A DNA stretch of 64,000 nt from Candidatus Rhodoferax bjergmarkensis (GTDB taxonomy: Bacteria > Pseudomonadota > Gammaproteobacteria > Burkholderiales > Burkholderiaceae_C), in assembly GCA_016708345.1 (NCBI GenBank), contig JADJFX010000035.1, positions 62,001 to 126,000 on the forward strand. Reading direction: 5' to 3'. The position numbers and the translations under genes are program-made. This document shows positions 1 through 7,754 of the stretch, in pieces; position 1 is the stretch's first letter; each line of letters starts with the position of its first letter. The notes under the pieces are model-generated. The model saw only the letters and a program-made list of their open reading frames with translations, did no database searches and was not told the DNA's origin.

Positions 1-1000
1 TGGTGACGTACTTGCCTTCGCGGCCAGCCAGCGGGCTGGTGTTGACGCAGAAATTCATGGTCAAGGTGGGTTCATCCACCTTGAGCATGGGCAGCGGAGC
101 CGGATTGGCGGGGTCGGTGATGGTGACGCCAATGCCAACATCTGCAATGCCGTTGATCAGCACAATTTCCCCGGGGCCGGCTTCTGTGGTTTGCACGCGC
201 TCAAGGCCCTGGAAAGTCAGCACCTGGTTGATGCGGCCTTTGACGGGCTTGCCGTCCGGGCCTTCCATCACCAGCACATCCATCATGGGTTTAATGGTGC
301 CCTGGCTGATGCGGCCCACACCAATGCGCCCGACAAAGGTTGAAAAGTCGATCGCAGAGATTTGCAATTGCAGCGGCGCAGCCGGGTCGCCTTTTTGGGC
401 CGGCACGTGCTTGAGCACAGTGTTGAAGAGGGCTGACATGTCGGGGCCCCACTGCTCGCCCGGTGCACCCTCTTCCAGCGACGACCAGCCGTTGATGCCA
501 GAAGCGTAAACCACCGGGAAATCCAGTTGCTCATCGGTGGCACCCAACTTGTCAAACAAATCGAAGGCTGCGTTGACCACGTAATCAGGGCGGGCACCGG
601 GCTTGTCGACCTTGTTCACCACCAAAATTGGCTTGAGCCCCAGGGCCAAAGCCTTCTTGGTGACAAAGCGGGTTTGTGGCATGGGGCCTTCTTGTGCATC
701 AATCAGGAGCACCACGCCATCGACCATGGACAGGGCGCGCTCGACTTCACCACCGAAGTCCGCGTGTCCGGGGGTGTCCACGATGTTGATGTGAGTACCA
801 CCCCAGGTCACGGCGCAGTTCTTGGCCAAAATGGTAATGCCACGCTCTTTTTCAATGGCATTGTTGTCCATCACGGTGTCCACCACCTTCTCGTGCTCGG
901 CAAAGGTGCCGGACTGGCGCAGAAGCTGGTCGACCATGGTGGTCTTGCCGTGGTCCACGTGGGCGATGATGGCGATGTTGCGAATTTGCTTGGTACTCAT
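1..1000 (-). CDS. typA: Ribosome-associated GTPase TypA/BipA, 5' part (3' end beyond window)
   Basis: Translational GTPase of the EF-G/LepA superfamily that binds the ribosome and acts in stress adaptation and 50S assembly. The reverse strand from the ATG at 998-1000 is open to the left edge, giving 333 residues. The G1 motif AHVDHGKTT sits at residues 13-21, followed by a DTPGHADFGGEVERAL G3 region and VVNKVDKPGARPDYV (G4), then the beta-barrel domain II. The gene continues past base 1, so about the last 270 residues expected for the family are not seen. It is the last gene of the rimP-nusA-infB-rbfA-truB-typA run, 29 bases after truB. Family assignment is secure. Confidence 0.96.
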   Translation of the reverse strand, partial: MSTKQIRNIAIIAHVDHGKTTMVDQLLRQSGTFAEHEKVVDTVMDNNAIEKERGITILAKNCAVTWGGTHINIVDTPGHADFGGEVERALSMVDGVVLLIDAQEGPMPQTRFVTKKALALGLKPILVVNKVDKPGARPDYVVNAAFDLFDKLGATDEQLDFPVVYASGINGWSSLEEGAPGEQWGPDMSALFNTVLKHVPAQKGDPAAPLQLQISAIDFSTFVGRIGVGRISQGTIKPMMDVLVMEGPDGKPVKGRINQVLTFQGLERVQTTEAGPGEIVLINGIADVGIGVTITDPANPAPLPMLKVDEPTLTMNFCVNTSPLAGREGKYVT

Positions 1001-1029
1001 GGTTTACTCTCTCTTAAATTTGCTCAAAC

Positions 1030-2091
1030 TCAATCTGGACTTGGGGTGTGGCGAACGGTTTCGCCAACTCCCAATATTTGCTCTATCTCCACCGGGCTCA
1101 GCAGCCGCCCCGGTATCAGTTCGCCCGCCCTGACATGGGCTGTGCCTAACAAGGCCCGGGGCTTGTCGCCAAAAACGGCGACCTGCTCTTCGTCAGGCCA
1201 GTTTCCCCGGCGGCGCACGCCGCTCAGGAACCGCCCTGCATTTTCACCATCGAGCGTGACAACCGTGTGATCGCCAAGCAGCGACTCCACTGGCATCAAA
1301 CAGCTCAAGCGCTCGCTTTCGGTCATGGCCTCCAACGCAGCCAAGGTGACACACTGCGCCACCTCAAAATCACCGGTTCCGACCCGGCGCAAAGCGCTCA
1401 GGTGGGCACCACAACCCAAAGCCTTGCCAATATCTTCACCAAGGGTACGGATATAGGTTCCCTTGCTGCACTTCACTATCATTTTAATAGCTGGTTGCGC
1501 AATGTCTGCGGGCGCAAGCACCGCATTTAGCTCATAAATCGTTACCTCGCGAGCTTCCCGCTCGACTTCAATACCAGCCCGCGCGTATTCGTACAAAGCC
1601 TTGCCGTCTTTTTTCAAAGCACTGTGCATGGGCGGCGTTTGCCGGATCAAGCCGGTAAATTGCGCCACCGCCCGGGCCAAATCCTCTTGGCTGACCTCTA
1701 CCTGCCGCTCTTGCAACACTTCACCCTCGGCATCACCCGTGCTGGTGGTCACCCCCAAGCGTGCAACCGCCTCGTAAGTCTTGTCAGCGTCCAACTGAAG
1801 CTGACTGAACTTGGTGGCCGCACCAAAACAAAGCGGCAATACACCGGTTGCCAAGGGGTCCAGCGTGCCCGTATGGCCTGCTTTTTCAGCCCGCAACAGC
1901 CACTTGACCTTTTGCAGGGCGTCATTGCTCGACCAACCCAAAGGTTTGTCCAGCAACAGCACCCCATGCACGGGGTGCCTGGTGACCCGTGCACGCGGCG
2001 CAAGGGTGTTACCCCCACGCTGACTCCCAGCGTGTGCGTCGCTGCCCCCCAAGGGGGCCTTCGCACCTTGGGGCGGCCCGGCGGTGCTCAT
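1030..2091 (-). CDS. truB: tRNA pseudouridine(55) synthase TruB
   Basis: Converts U55 of tRNA T-loops to pseudouridine. It is 353 residues long. The catalytic loop AGHTGTLDPLATGVLP places the nucleophile at Asp78, and CSKGTYIRTLGEDIG is the second conserved block. The start ATG at 2089-2091 follows a good GAGGA ribosome site two bases after the rbfA stop, so translation is probably coupled. Two features are odd. The first roughly 38 residues precede the usual TruB start and are encoded by a GC-rich hairpin repeat. Residues around ELNAVLAPADIAQPAIKMIV are encoded by a copy of the dispersed palindromic element inside a variable loop. The fold core is otherwise intact. Confidence 0.95.
   Translation of the reverse strand: MSTAGPPQGAKAPLGGSDAHAGSQRGGNTLAPRARVTRHPVHGVLLLDKPLGWSSNDALQKVKWLLRAEKAGHTGTLDPLATGVLPLCFGAATKFSQLQLDADKTYEAVARLGVTTSTGDAEGEVLQERQVEVSQEDLARAVAQFTGLIRQTPPMHSALKKDGKALYEYARAGIEVEREAREVTIYELNAVLAPADIAQPAIKMIVKCSKGTYIRTLGEDIGKALGCGAHLSALRRVGTGDFEVAQCVTLAALEAMTESERLSCLMPVESLLGDHTVVTLDGENAGRFLSGVRRRGNWPDEEQVAVFGDKPRALLGTAHVRAGELIPGRLLSPVEIEQILGVGETVRHTPSPD
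1476..1529 (-). repeat. Dispersed palindromic element, copy 1 (inside truB)
   Basis: On the reverse strand this reads TGCGCC-N-TTGCGCAACCAGCTATTAAAATGATAG, matching the core TGCGCAAGCAGCTAT-N6-ATAGC of the window-wide family. It adds no stop and no frameshift; it is read in the AQAAI-type frame as AQPAIKMIV. Confidence 0.7.
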
Positions 2092-2092
2092 G
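2036..2092 (-). repeat. GC-rich hairpin repeat forming the N-terminal extension of TruB
   Basis: The sequence contains CCCCAAGG, a short loop and CCTTGGGG, a near-perfect stem directly after the truB start codon. It encodes residues such as AGPPQGAKAPLGGSD. Similar peptide strings occur, to my recollection, at the ends of unrelated Comamonadaceae proteins, which would make this a second dispersed repeat family; only one copy is visible here. Confidence 0.45.
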
Positions 2093-2093
2093 A

Positions 2094-2462
2094 TTAATCC
2101 TCTTTGGCGCGCGAAGCGACGGCACGCGCAATCAGGGCGTTCATGTCGGCGGCGCGTTCGGTGGTCTGGTCAAACACAAAATGCAGCGTGGGCACGGTAT
2201 GAATATGCAGCCGCTTGAACAGCCCGGCGCGCAAAAAGCCCGCCGCTTGGTTCAAGCCTTCAGTGCATTGCTTGGCGTCCCCGGCCAACAGGCTGAAAAA
2301 CACCTTGGCATGCGCATAGTCGGGCGTCACTTCCACCGCTTGAATCGTCACCATCCCCACCCGCGGGTCTTTCAGCTCGCGCGCAATCAGCTCGGTCAGA
2401 TCACGCTGGATCTGATCGGCGACCTTGAAGCTGCGGTTGGGGGTTTTGGACTTTTTTTGCAC
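2094..2462 (-). CDS. rbfA: 30S ribosome-binding factor RbfA
   Basis: Late 16S rRNA maturation factor that binds the 30S subunit near helix 1 and helps cold adaptation. It has 122 residues, the normal length for the family. Recognisable blocks are RSFKVADQIQRDLTELIARELKD near the N-terminus, the DPRVGMVTIQAVEVTPDYAHAKVF strand pair with KH-like topology, and LHFVFDQTTERAADMN near the end. It sits between infB (17 bases downstream of the infB stop) and truB in the classical operon order, which strongly supports the call. Confidence 0.95.
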   Translation of the reverse strand: MQKKSKTPNRSFKVADQIQRDLTELIARELKDPRVGMVTIQAVEVTPDYAHAKVFFSLLAGDAKQCTEGLNQAAGFLRAGLFKRLHIHTVPTLHFVFDQTTERAADMNALIARAVASRAKED

Positions 2463-2479
2463 GATTTAGCTCAAAACGC

Positions 2480-5413
2480 TCACAGAGTACGGGCCACTTC
2501 ACGAATTTCGAAGAACTCGAGCACGTCATTACTTTGAATGTCGTTGTAGTTCTTGATGTTCAAGCCGCACTCGAAGCCTTCCTTGACTTCCTTGGCATCA
2601 TCTTTGAAGCGCTTGAGGGATTCGAGCTCACCGGTAAAGATGACCACGTTGTCGCGCAGCAAACGAACACGTGCCGCACGCCGAACCACGCCAGCCGTAA
2701 CCATACAACCCGCGATTGCACCGATTTTGGACACTTTGAATACCTGACGAATTTCGGCGGTACCAATGACCTCCTCCTTCTTGTCAGGCGTCAGCATGCC
2801 GGACATGGCCAGCTTGAGTTCGTCAACTGCGTCGTAAATGATGTCGTAGTAACGGATGTCGACGCCGTTGTTCTCGGCGAGCTTGCGCGCGCCAGCATCG
2901 GCACGGGTATTGAATCCGATGATGACAGCCTTGGAAGCAATCGCCAGGTTGACGTCAGATTCACTGATGGCACCGACCGCGGCATACACCAGCTGCACCT
3001 TGACTTCGTCGGTCGAGAGTTTGAGCAAGGACTGAGCCAAGGCTTCTTGCGAGCCTTGCACATCGGCCTTGACAATGATGGGAACCATCTTGACTTCGCC
3101 AGCCGCCATGTCGGTGAACATGTTCTCCAGCTTGGACGCTTGTTGCTTGGCCAGTTTGGTGTTGCGGAACTTGCCTGCGCGGTAGGTTGAAATCTCACGT
3201 GCACGGCGCTCGTCGTTCATGACCATGAACTCATCACCGGCTTGCGGCACTTCGGTCAAGCCCTGAATTTCGACCGGAATCGATGGCCCCGCCGTTTTAA
3301 TGGGTTTGCCGTTCTCATCCAGCATGGCGCGCACGCGGCCATAAGTAGAGCCCGCCAGCACGATGTCGCCGGTTTTAAGCGTACCGGACTGCACCAAAAT
3401 GGTGGCCACCGGGCCACGCCCCTTGTCCAGCCGCGCTTCAATGACCAAGCCTTTGGCCATGGCATCGACCGGCGCACGCAACTCCAGCACTTCGGCTTGC
3501 AGCAGAACTTGTTCCAGCAACTCATCAATGCCCTGACCGGTCTTGGCCGAGACGGGCACGAAGGGCGACTCACCGCCAAACTCTTCGGGTACAACTTCCT
3601 CCACCACCAGTTCGTTTTTGACACGCTCAGGGTTGGCATCGGGTTTGTCGATCTTGTTGATGGCCACGATGATGGGCACACCCGCCGCCTTGGCGTGTTT
3701 GATGGCCTCTTTGGTTTGCGGCATCACGCCGTCGTCGGCAGCGACCACCAGAATCACGATGTCCGTAGCCTTGGCACCACGGGCACGCATTGCGGTAAAC
3801 GCTTCGTGGCCAGGGGTATCCAAGAACGACACCATACCGCGTGGGGTTTCCACGTGGTAAGCACCAATATGCTGGGTAATGCCGCCGGCCTCGCCAGAAG
3901 CGACTTTGGCACGGCGAATGTAATCCAGCAAGGATGTTTTGCCATGGTCCACGTGGCCCATGACAGTCACCACCGGAGCGCGTGGCAAGGACTCGGACTG
4001 CTGTTGTGACACTTCGTCATCCGTAAACGCTTCCGGATCGTCCAGCGCCGCCACAATGGCGGTGTGGCCCATTTCTTCCACCACAATCATGGCGGTGTCC
4101 TGGTCCAGCGGCTGGTTGATGGTGACCATCTGGCCCAATTTCATCAAATGTTTGATGACCTCAGACGACTTGACCGCCATTTTGTGAGCCAACTCGGCCA
4201 CGGTAATGGTTTCAGGCACATGAACTTCAATCACACGCGCCTCGACCGGTGCCGCTGGGGCACGCACTTCTTCGCGATCGCGGTCATTGCTGCCACGTTT
4301 GCCGCGTGCCGGAGCACGCCAGTTGGTGGCGCGGCCCGCAACACCGGGCGTACCCGGAGCACCGGCGGCACCACGGGTGGGAATGGCTTTTTTCTTGGCC
4401 GGATCGCCCGCCCAACTGCTGGACAACTTGGCCGACTTGACCTCTTTGCCACCACCGGATGGGGCTGGAGTGCCAGGGACTACCGCTGGAGCCGGTTTGG
4501 CCGACTTGGCGGGCACGGTGCCTGCAGCTGGTTTGTGCAAGGTGCCCTTGATGGCAGCCTTGGCCGCTTCGGGCTTGACTTCCTCGGGTTTTTTGACCGG
4601 AACCGGCTTTCGGGCCGGTGCCGACATCATCAGGCGAATCGCGGCAGCTTCTGCCTCGGCCTTCCTGCGGCGGTCACCCAGATCAGCCGCCCGAGCCACG
4701 TCTTCGTCAGCACGTGCTTTGGAGTCCGCAGCCGCCTTTTCTTGGGCCTGTGCTTGCACTTTGGCCTGGTTCTCAGCCTTTTGAGCTGCTTCCAGTGCTT
4801 TTTTTGCTGCATTATCTATAGCATCTTGCGCTTGTTCTACGTGTGCTGCAGCCTTTTTCTTCTCCGCAAGTTCTTGCGCTGCCGCGGCGGCAGCCAACTG
4901 GGCTGCCGCTTGTTCAGCCGCTTCACGGGCGCGGGTTTCTTGTTCTTCACGCACACGCCGACGCTCGGCCAGCTCTTCTTCCTGGCGACGGATCAACTCG
5001 GCTTGACGGCGCGCATCTTCTTCGCGCCGGGCCAGCTCGACATTGTCAATCAGGGGAGCAGCCTCAAATTGCTGCTCTTGCTCGGGCACATCAGCAGCAC
5101 CTTCGAGCCCATCTTCACGCCGCACAAAGGTGCGTTTTTTGCGCACTTCGACCTGAATGGTGCGCGCCTTGCCACTGGCGTCAGCCTGTTTGATTTCACT
5201 GGTCGACTTTTTGACCAGCGTAATCTTGCGGCGCTCGACACTCACGGTGCCGTGGCTGGACTGCAAATAACTTAACAGTTGCTGCTTGTCAGCATCTGTC
5301 AGCGTGTCAGATGCTGCCGATTTGGCGACTCCTGCCGATTTAAGCTGCTCAAGCAGCGTGTCGGTTGGTTTTTTGAGTTCTGATGCAAACTCTGCGACGG
5401 TCGTACTGGACAT
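2480..5413 (-). CDS. infB: Translation initiation factor IF-2
   Basis: GTPase that delivers initiator fMet-tRNA to the ribosome and promotes subunit joining. It has 977 residues, long even for this family. An N-terminal IF2_N segment begins MSSTTVAEFASELKKPTDTL. A long charged Ala/Lys/Glu-rich linker follows (about residues 120-370), then a second IF2_N segment. The G domain starts near residue 484 with GHVDHGKTS, DTPGHEAF and NKIDKPDA, and is followed by domains II, III and the fMet-binding C2 domain. The stop is TGA-free of neighbours and rbfA follows after 17 bases. Part of the linker (KKAAAHVEQAQDAIDNA) is encoded by a copy of the dispersed palindromic element. Confidence 0.97.
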   Translation of the reverse strand: MSSTTVAEFASELKKPTDTLLEQLKSAGVAKSAASDTLTDADKQQLLSYLQSSHGTVSVERRKITLVKKSTSEIKQADASGKARTIQVEVRKKRTFVRREDGLEGAADVPEQEQQFEAAPLIDNVELARREEDARRQAELIRRQEEELAERRRVREEQETRAREAAEQAAAQLAAAAAAQELAEKKKAAAHVEQAQDAIDNAAKKALEAAQKAENQAKVQAQAQEKAAADSKARADEDVARAADLGDRRRKAEAEAAAIRLMMSAPARKPVPVKKPEEVKPEAAKAAIKGTLHKPAAGTVPAKSAKPAPAVVPGTPAPSGGGKEVKSAKLSSSWAGDPAKKKAIPTRGAAGAPGTPGVAGRATNWRAPARGKRGSNDRDREEVRAPAAPVEARVIEVHVPETITVAELAHKMAVKSSEVIKHLMKLGQMVTINQPLDQDTAMIVVEEMGHTAIVAALDDPEAFTDDEVSQQQSESLPRAPVVTVMGHVDHGKTSLLDYIRRAKVASGEAGGITQHIGAYHVETPRGMVSFLDTPGHEAFTAMRARGAKATDIVILVVAADDGVMPQTKEAIKHAKAAGVPIIVAINKIDKPDANPERVKNELVVEEVVPEEFGGESPFVPVSAKTGQGIDELLEQVLLQAEVLELRAPVDAMAKGLVIEARLDKGRGPVATILVQSGTLKTGDIVLAGSTYGRVRAMLDENGKPIKTAGPSIPVEIQGLTEVPQAGDEFMVMNDERRAREISTYRAGKFRNTKLAKQQASKLENMFTDMAAGEVKMVPIIVKADVQGSQEALAQSLLKLSTDEVKVQLVYAAVGAISESDVNLAIASKAVIIGFNTRADAGARKLAENNGVDIRYYDIIYDAVDELKLAMSGMLTPDKKEEVIGTAEIRQVFKVSKIGAIAGCMVTAGVVRRAARVRLLRDNVVIFTGELESLKRFKDDAKEVKEGFECGLNIKNYNDIQSNDVLEFFEIREVARTL
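4806..4858 (-). repeat. Dispersed palindromic element, copy 2 (inside infB linker)
   Basis: On the reverse strand it reads GGCTGCAGCACACGTAGAACAAGCGCAAGATGCTATAG, which aligns base for base with the intergenic copy at 14281 over the CACGTAGAAC...GCGCAAG...GCTAT core. It encodes an alpha-helical part of the IF-2 linker in the frame shared with other genes (AQDAIDNA). Confidence 0.6.
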
Positions 5414-5503
5414 TTGTTGTGTAACCTTTAGTTCGGCTTAACGAGCCCTGCGGGCACTTGATAGCCATCACTGAAACTTCGTTGTCATGACATGGACTCT
5501 TGC

Positions 5504-6994
5504 TTAGGAGGCGGCAGCAGTGGCAAACCAGTGCTCGCGCGCCTTCATGATCAAGGCCTTGGCCTCGTCCGCAGACTGGCCGGTGATTTCCGTGAGTTCA
5601 TCTACCGCCAGATCAGCCAAATCATCACGGGTGTGAACACCACTATCGGCCAGCTTGCCAATCAATTCAGGCGTTACACCTTCCAGGTCACGCAAATCCA
5701 GCGAAACCTCTTCCACACTCTCTTCGTGTGCGATTTCCATGGTCAGCAACGCATCCTTCGCACGGTTGCGCAGTTCGGTCACGGTGTCTTCGTCAAAGCT
5801 TTCAATCTCGAGCATTTCTTCCAGCGGAACGTAGGCCACCTGCTCCAGGCTTGTGAAGCCCTCCGCAATCAGCAAGTCGGCCATTTCCTCGTCCACGTCG
5901 AGTTTTTCCATGAACAACTTGCGCCCGCTGTCGGTCTCGCTGGCTTGTTTTTGGGCTGACTCGGCAGCATCGAGAATGTTGATCTTCCAGCCGGTCAGCT
6001 CAGACGCCAGGCGCACGTTCTGACCACCACGGCCAATTGCAATGGCAAGATTCTCTTCATCGACCACCACGTCCATGGCATGGCGCTCTTCGTCCACCAC
6101 GATGGATGAAATGTTGGCCGGGGCCAATGCGCCAATGACAAACTGGGCAGGGTCTTCGCTCCACAGCACGATATCGACCCGCTCACCGGCGAGTTCGGTG
6201 GTGACACCGTTGACGCGTGTGCCGCGCACACCAACGCAGGTGCCAATCGGGTCAACCCGCTTGTCATGCGACAGGACAGCGATCTTGGCACGCGAACCCA
6301 CATCACGCGCACAGGATTTGATCTCCAGCAAACCCTGCTCGATTTCCGGAACTTCCTGGCGGAACAGTTCAACCATGAATTCAGGTGCCGAGCGCGACAG
6401 AATGATAGGCGCGCCGCGCAAGGTCAAGTCCACTTCCATGATCATGGCGCGAACGCGGTCACCGGTGCGCAGGTTTTCCTTGGGAATCATTTCGCTGCGG
6501 CGCAAGCGTCCTTCGACACGGCCGCTTTCGACAATGATGTCGCCCTTGTCCATGCGTTTGACGGTGCCCACAAAAATCTTGTCGCCGCGCGACATAAAGT
6601 CGTTGAGCAGCATTTCGCGCTCGGCATCGCGAATTTTTTGCAAAATAACCTGCTTGGCCGCCATCGCACCAATGCGACCAATCGGAACCGACTCCACCAC
6701 TTCTTCGATGTATTCGTCGACTTCAATGTCAGGAATTTGCTCTTTGGCTTCAAACAGGAGGATTTCCTGATCAGGCAACTGCAGGCCCGCTTCATCGGGC
6801 ACCACATGCCAGCGACGAAAGGTCTCATAGCTGCCGTTGTCGCGGTCCACTGCAACGCGGATATCGACGTCGCCCTGATGAAGCTTCTTGGTCGCCTGCG
6901 CCAGCGCGGCCTCCACAGCCGCAAACACCACATCACGCTCCACGCTCTTCTCGCGTGAGATGGCTTCCACCAGCATTAACATTTCGCGATTCAT
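5504..6994 (-). CDS. nusA: Transcription termination/antitermination factor NusA
   Basis: RNA polymerase-associated factor controlling pausing, termination and antitermination. Starting at the ATG at 6992-6994, preceded by a strong ACAGGAGAG site, it has 496 residues. An upstream in-frame ATG at 7051 lies inside rimP and is not credible. In order: N-terminal RNAP-binding domain, S1 domain (about 130-200), two KH domains (GVRGTRVNGVTTELAGE, then IGRGGQNVRLASELTGW), and two C-terminal acidic repeats ending EHWFATAAAS, an arrangement typical of beta- and gammaproteobacteria. It lies between rimP and infB. Confidence 0.97.
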   Translation of the reverse strand: MNREMLMLVEAISREKSVERDVVFAAVEAALAQATKKLHQGDVDIRVAVDRDNGSYETFRRWHVVPDEAGLQLPDQEILLFEAKEQIPDIEVDEYIEEVVESVPIGRIGAMAAKQVILQKIRDAEREMLLNDFMSRGDKIFVGTVKRMDKGDIIVESGRVEGRLRRSEMIPKENLRTGDRVRAMIMEVDLTLRGAPIILSRSAPEFMVELFRQEVPEIEQGLLEIKSCARDVGSRAKIAVLSHDKRVDPIGTCVGVRGTRVNGVTTELAGERVDIVLWSEDPAQFVIGALAPANISSIVVDEERHAMDVVVDEENLAIAIGRGGQNVRLASELTGWKINILDAAESAQKQASETDSGRKLFMEKLDVDEEMADLLIAEGFTSLEQVAYVPLEEMLEIESFDEDTVTELRNRAKDALLTMEIAHEESVEEVSLDLRDLEGVTPELIGKLADSGVHTRDDLADLAVDELTEITGQSADEAKALIMKAREHWFATAAAS

Positions 6995-7016
6995 GCCATG
7001 ACTCTCCTGTTTCAAT

Positions 7017-7631
7017 TCAATCCAAATTCGACTCTGCGCCACCCTTGGCACCGCGACCCTTGAAGCTGACGATGGGTGCCAGCCTTGCCTCTTTCAATTC
7101 ATTGAGCGCAAAACCCAAAGCCTGTAGCGGTGGCGGCACTCTCTTCTTGCTGACTTTTTGACCGGGCTTGGCCGCTGGGGCATCGCTCCAGACAATTTGC
7201 CAACCAACAACCCCGTCAGCACCTTGGGTGCGCTCCAATGTTCCTCTGAACTTTTTGCGGGTGGCATTGACCAAAGTGCCCCCAGCAGCACCAATGGGCG
7301 CTTTCAAGGTCAGGTCAATCTCGTGCCCGACAAACCGCTCAAAATCCTTTTCATGACGCAGGGGACGATCGATACCGGGCGAGGACACCTCAAGCCGCTT
7401 GTATTCAATACCATCTACCTCCAGCGCAAATTGCAGCTGACGCGTAACTTTTTCACAGTCTTCGACCGTAACAAATTGTTCTGTGGGCACACCTGCACCG
7501 CCATCATTTGCCGGTGCCGACCACGGCAGGTCAATTGTGATGCGCAGCAATCCAGCAGCGGAACGTTCGATTTCCACCAGGTCATAGCCCAGACCGGCCA
7601 CAATTTGTTCAACAATTTCCTTTAGCGCCAC
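7017..7631 (-). CDS. rimP: Ribosome maturation factor RimP
   Basis: Acts in 30S subunit maturation. Using the GTG at 7629-7631 it has 204 residues beginning MALKEIVEQIVAGLGYDLVEIER, the usual family start. The longer frame from 7712 would begin inside the upstream hairpin and promoter. The blocks EDCEKVTRQLQFALEVDG and LEVSSPGIDRPLRHEKDFERFVG are family hallmarks. It carries an insertion of about 20 residues near SAPANDGGAGVPTEQ. It is the first gene of the operon. The ribosome site before the GTG is weak, so low expression or leader control is plausible (inference). Confidence 0.93.
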   Translation of the reverse strand: MALKEIVEQIVAGLGYDLVEIERSAAGLLRITIDLPWSAPANDGGAGVPTEQFVTVEDCEKVTRQLQFALEVDGIEYKRLEVSSPGIDRPLRHEKDFERFVGHEIDLTLKAPIGAAGGTLVNATRKKFRGTLERTQGADGVVGWQIVWSDAPAAKPGQKVSKKRVPPPLQALGFALNELKEARLAPIVSFKGRGAKGGAESNLD

Positions 7632-7660
7632 AGTATCAAGATGCCGTTCAAAAACAATCG

Positions 7661-7697
7661 CCCAAAAAAAACGGGCGGTAGATACCCGCCCGTTTGG
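7661..7697 (-). terminator. Hairpin with U8 tract in the rimP leader
   Basis: On the reverse strand AAACGGGCGGGTA and TACCGCCCGTTT pair as a stem of 9-10 bp with one bulge, followed directly by eight T (7663-7670). This has the form of an intrinsic terminator. It lies after the yejF stop but also after a TATAAT box and before rimP, so it can end yej transcripts and may also attenuate the rimP operon. Confidence 0.7.
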
Positions 7698-7704
7698 TCG
7701 TGAG

Positions 7705-7745
7705 CTTTGCATTATAGACTATGGAATTGATTTTTCTCCGGGAGA
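7705..7745 (-). promoter_or_regulatory. Putative sigma-70 promoter for rimP-nusA-infB operon
   Basis: A perfect TATAAT (-10) lies on the reverse strand at 7711-7716. No good -35 is evident at 17 bases, but an AATTC/AATC-rich segment is present. It lies 80 bases upstream of the rimP GTG and in the yejF-rimP gap. The weak -35 lowers confidence. Confidence 0.4.
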
Positions 7746-7754
7746 ATCCATGAT

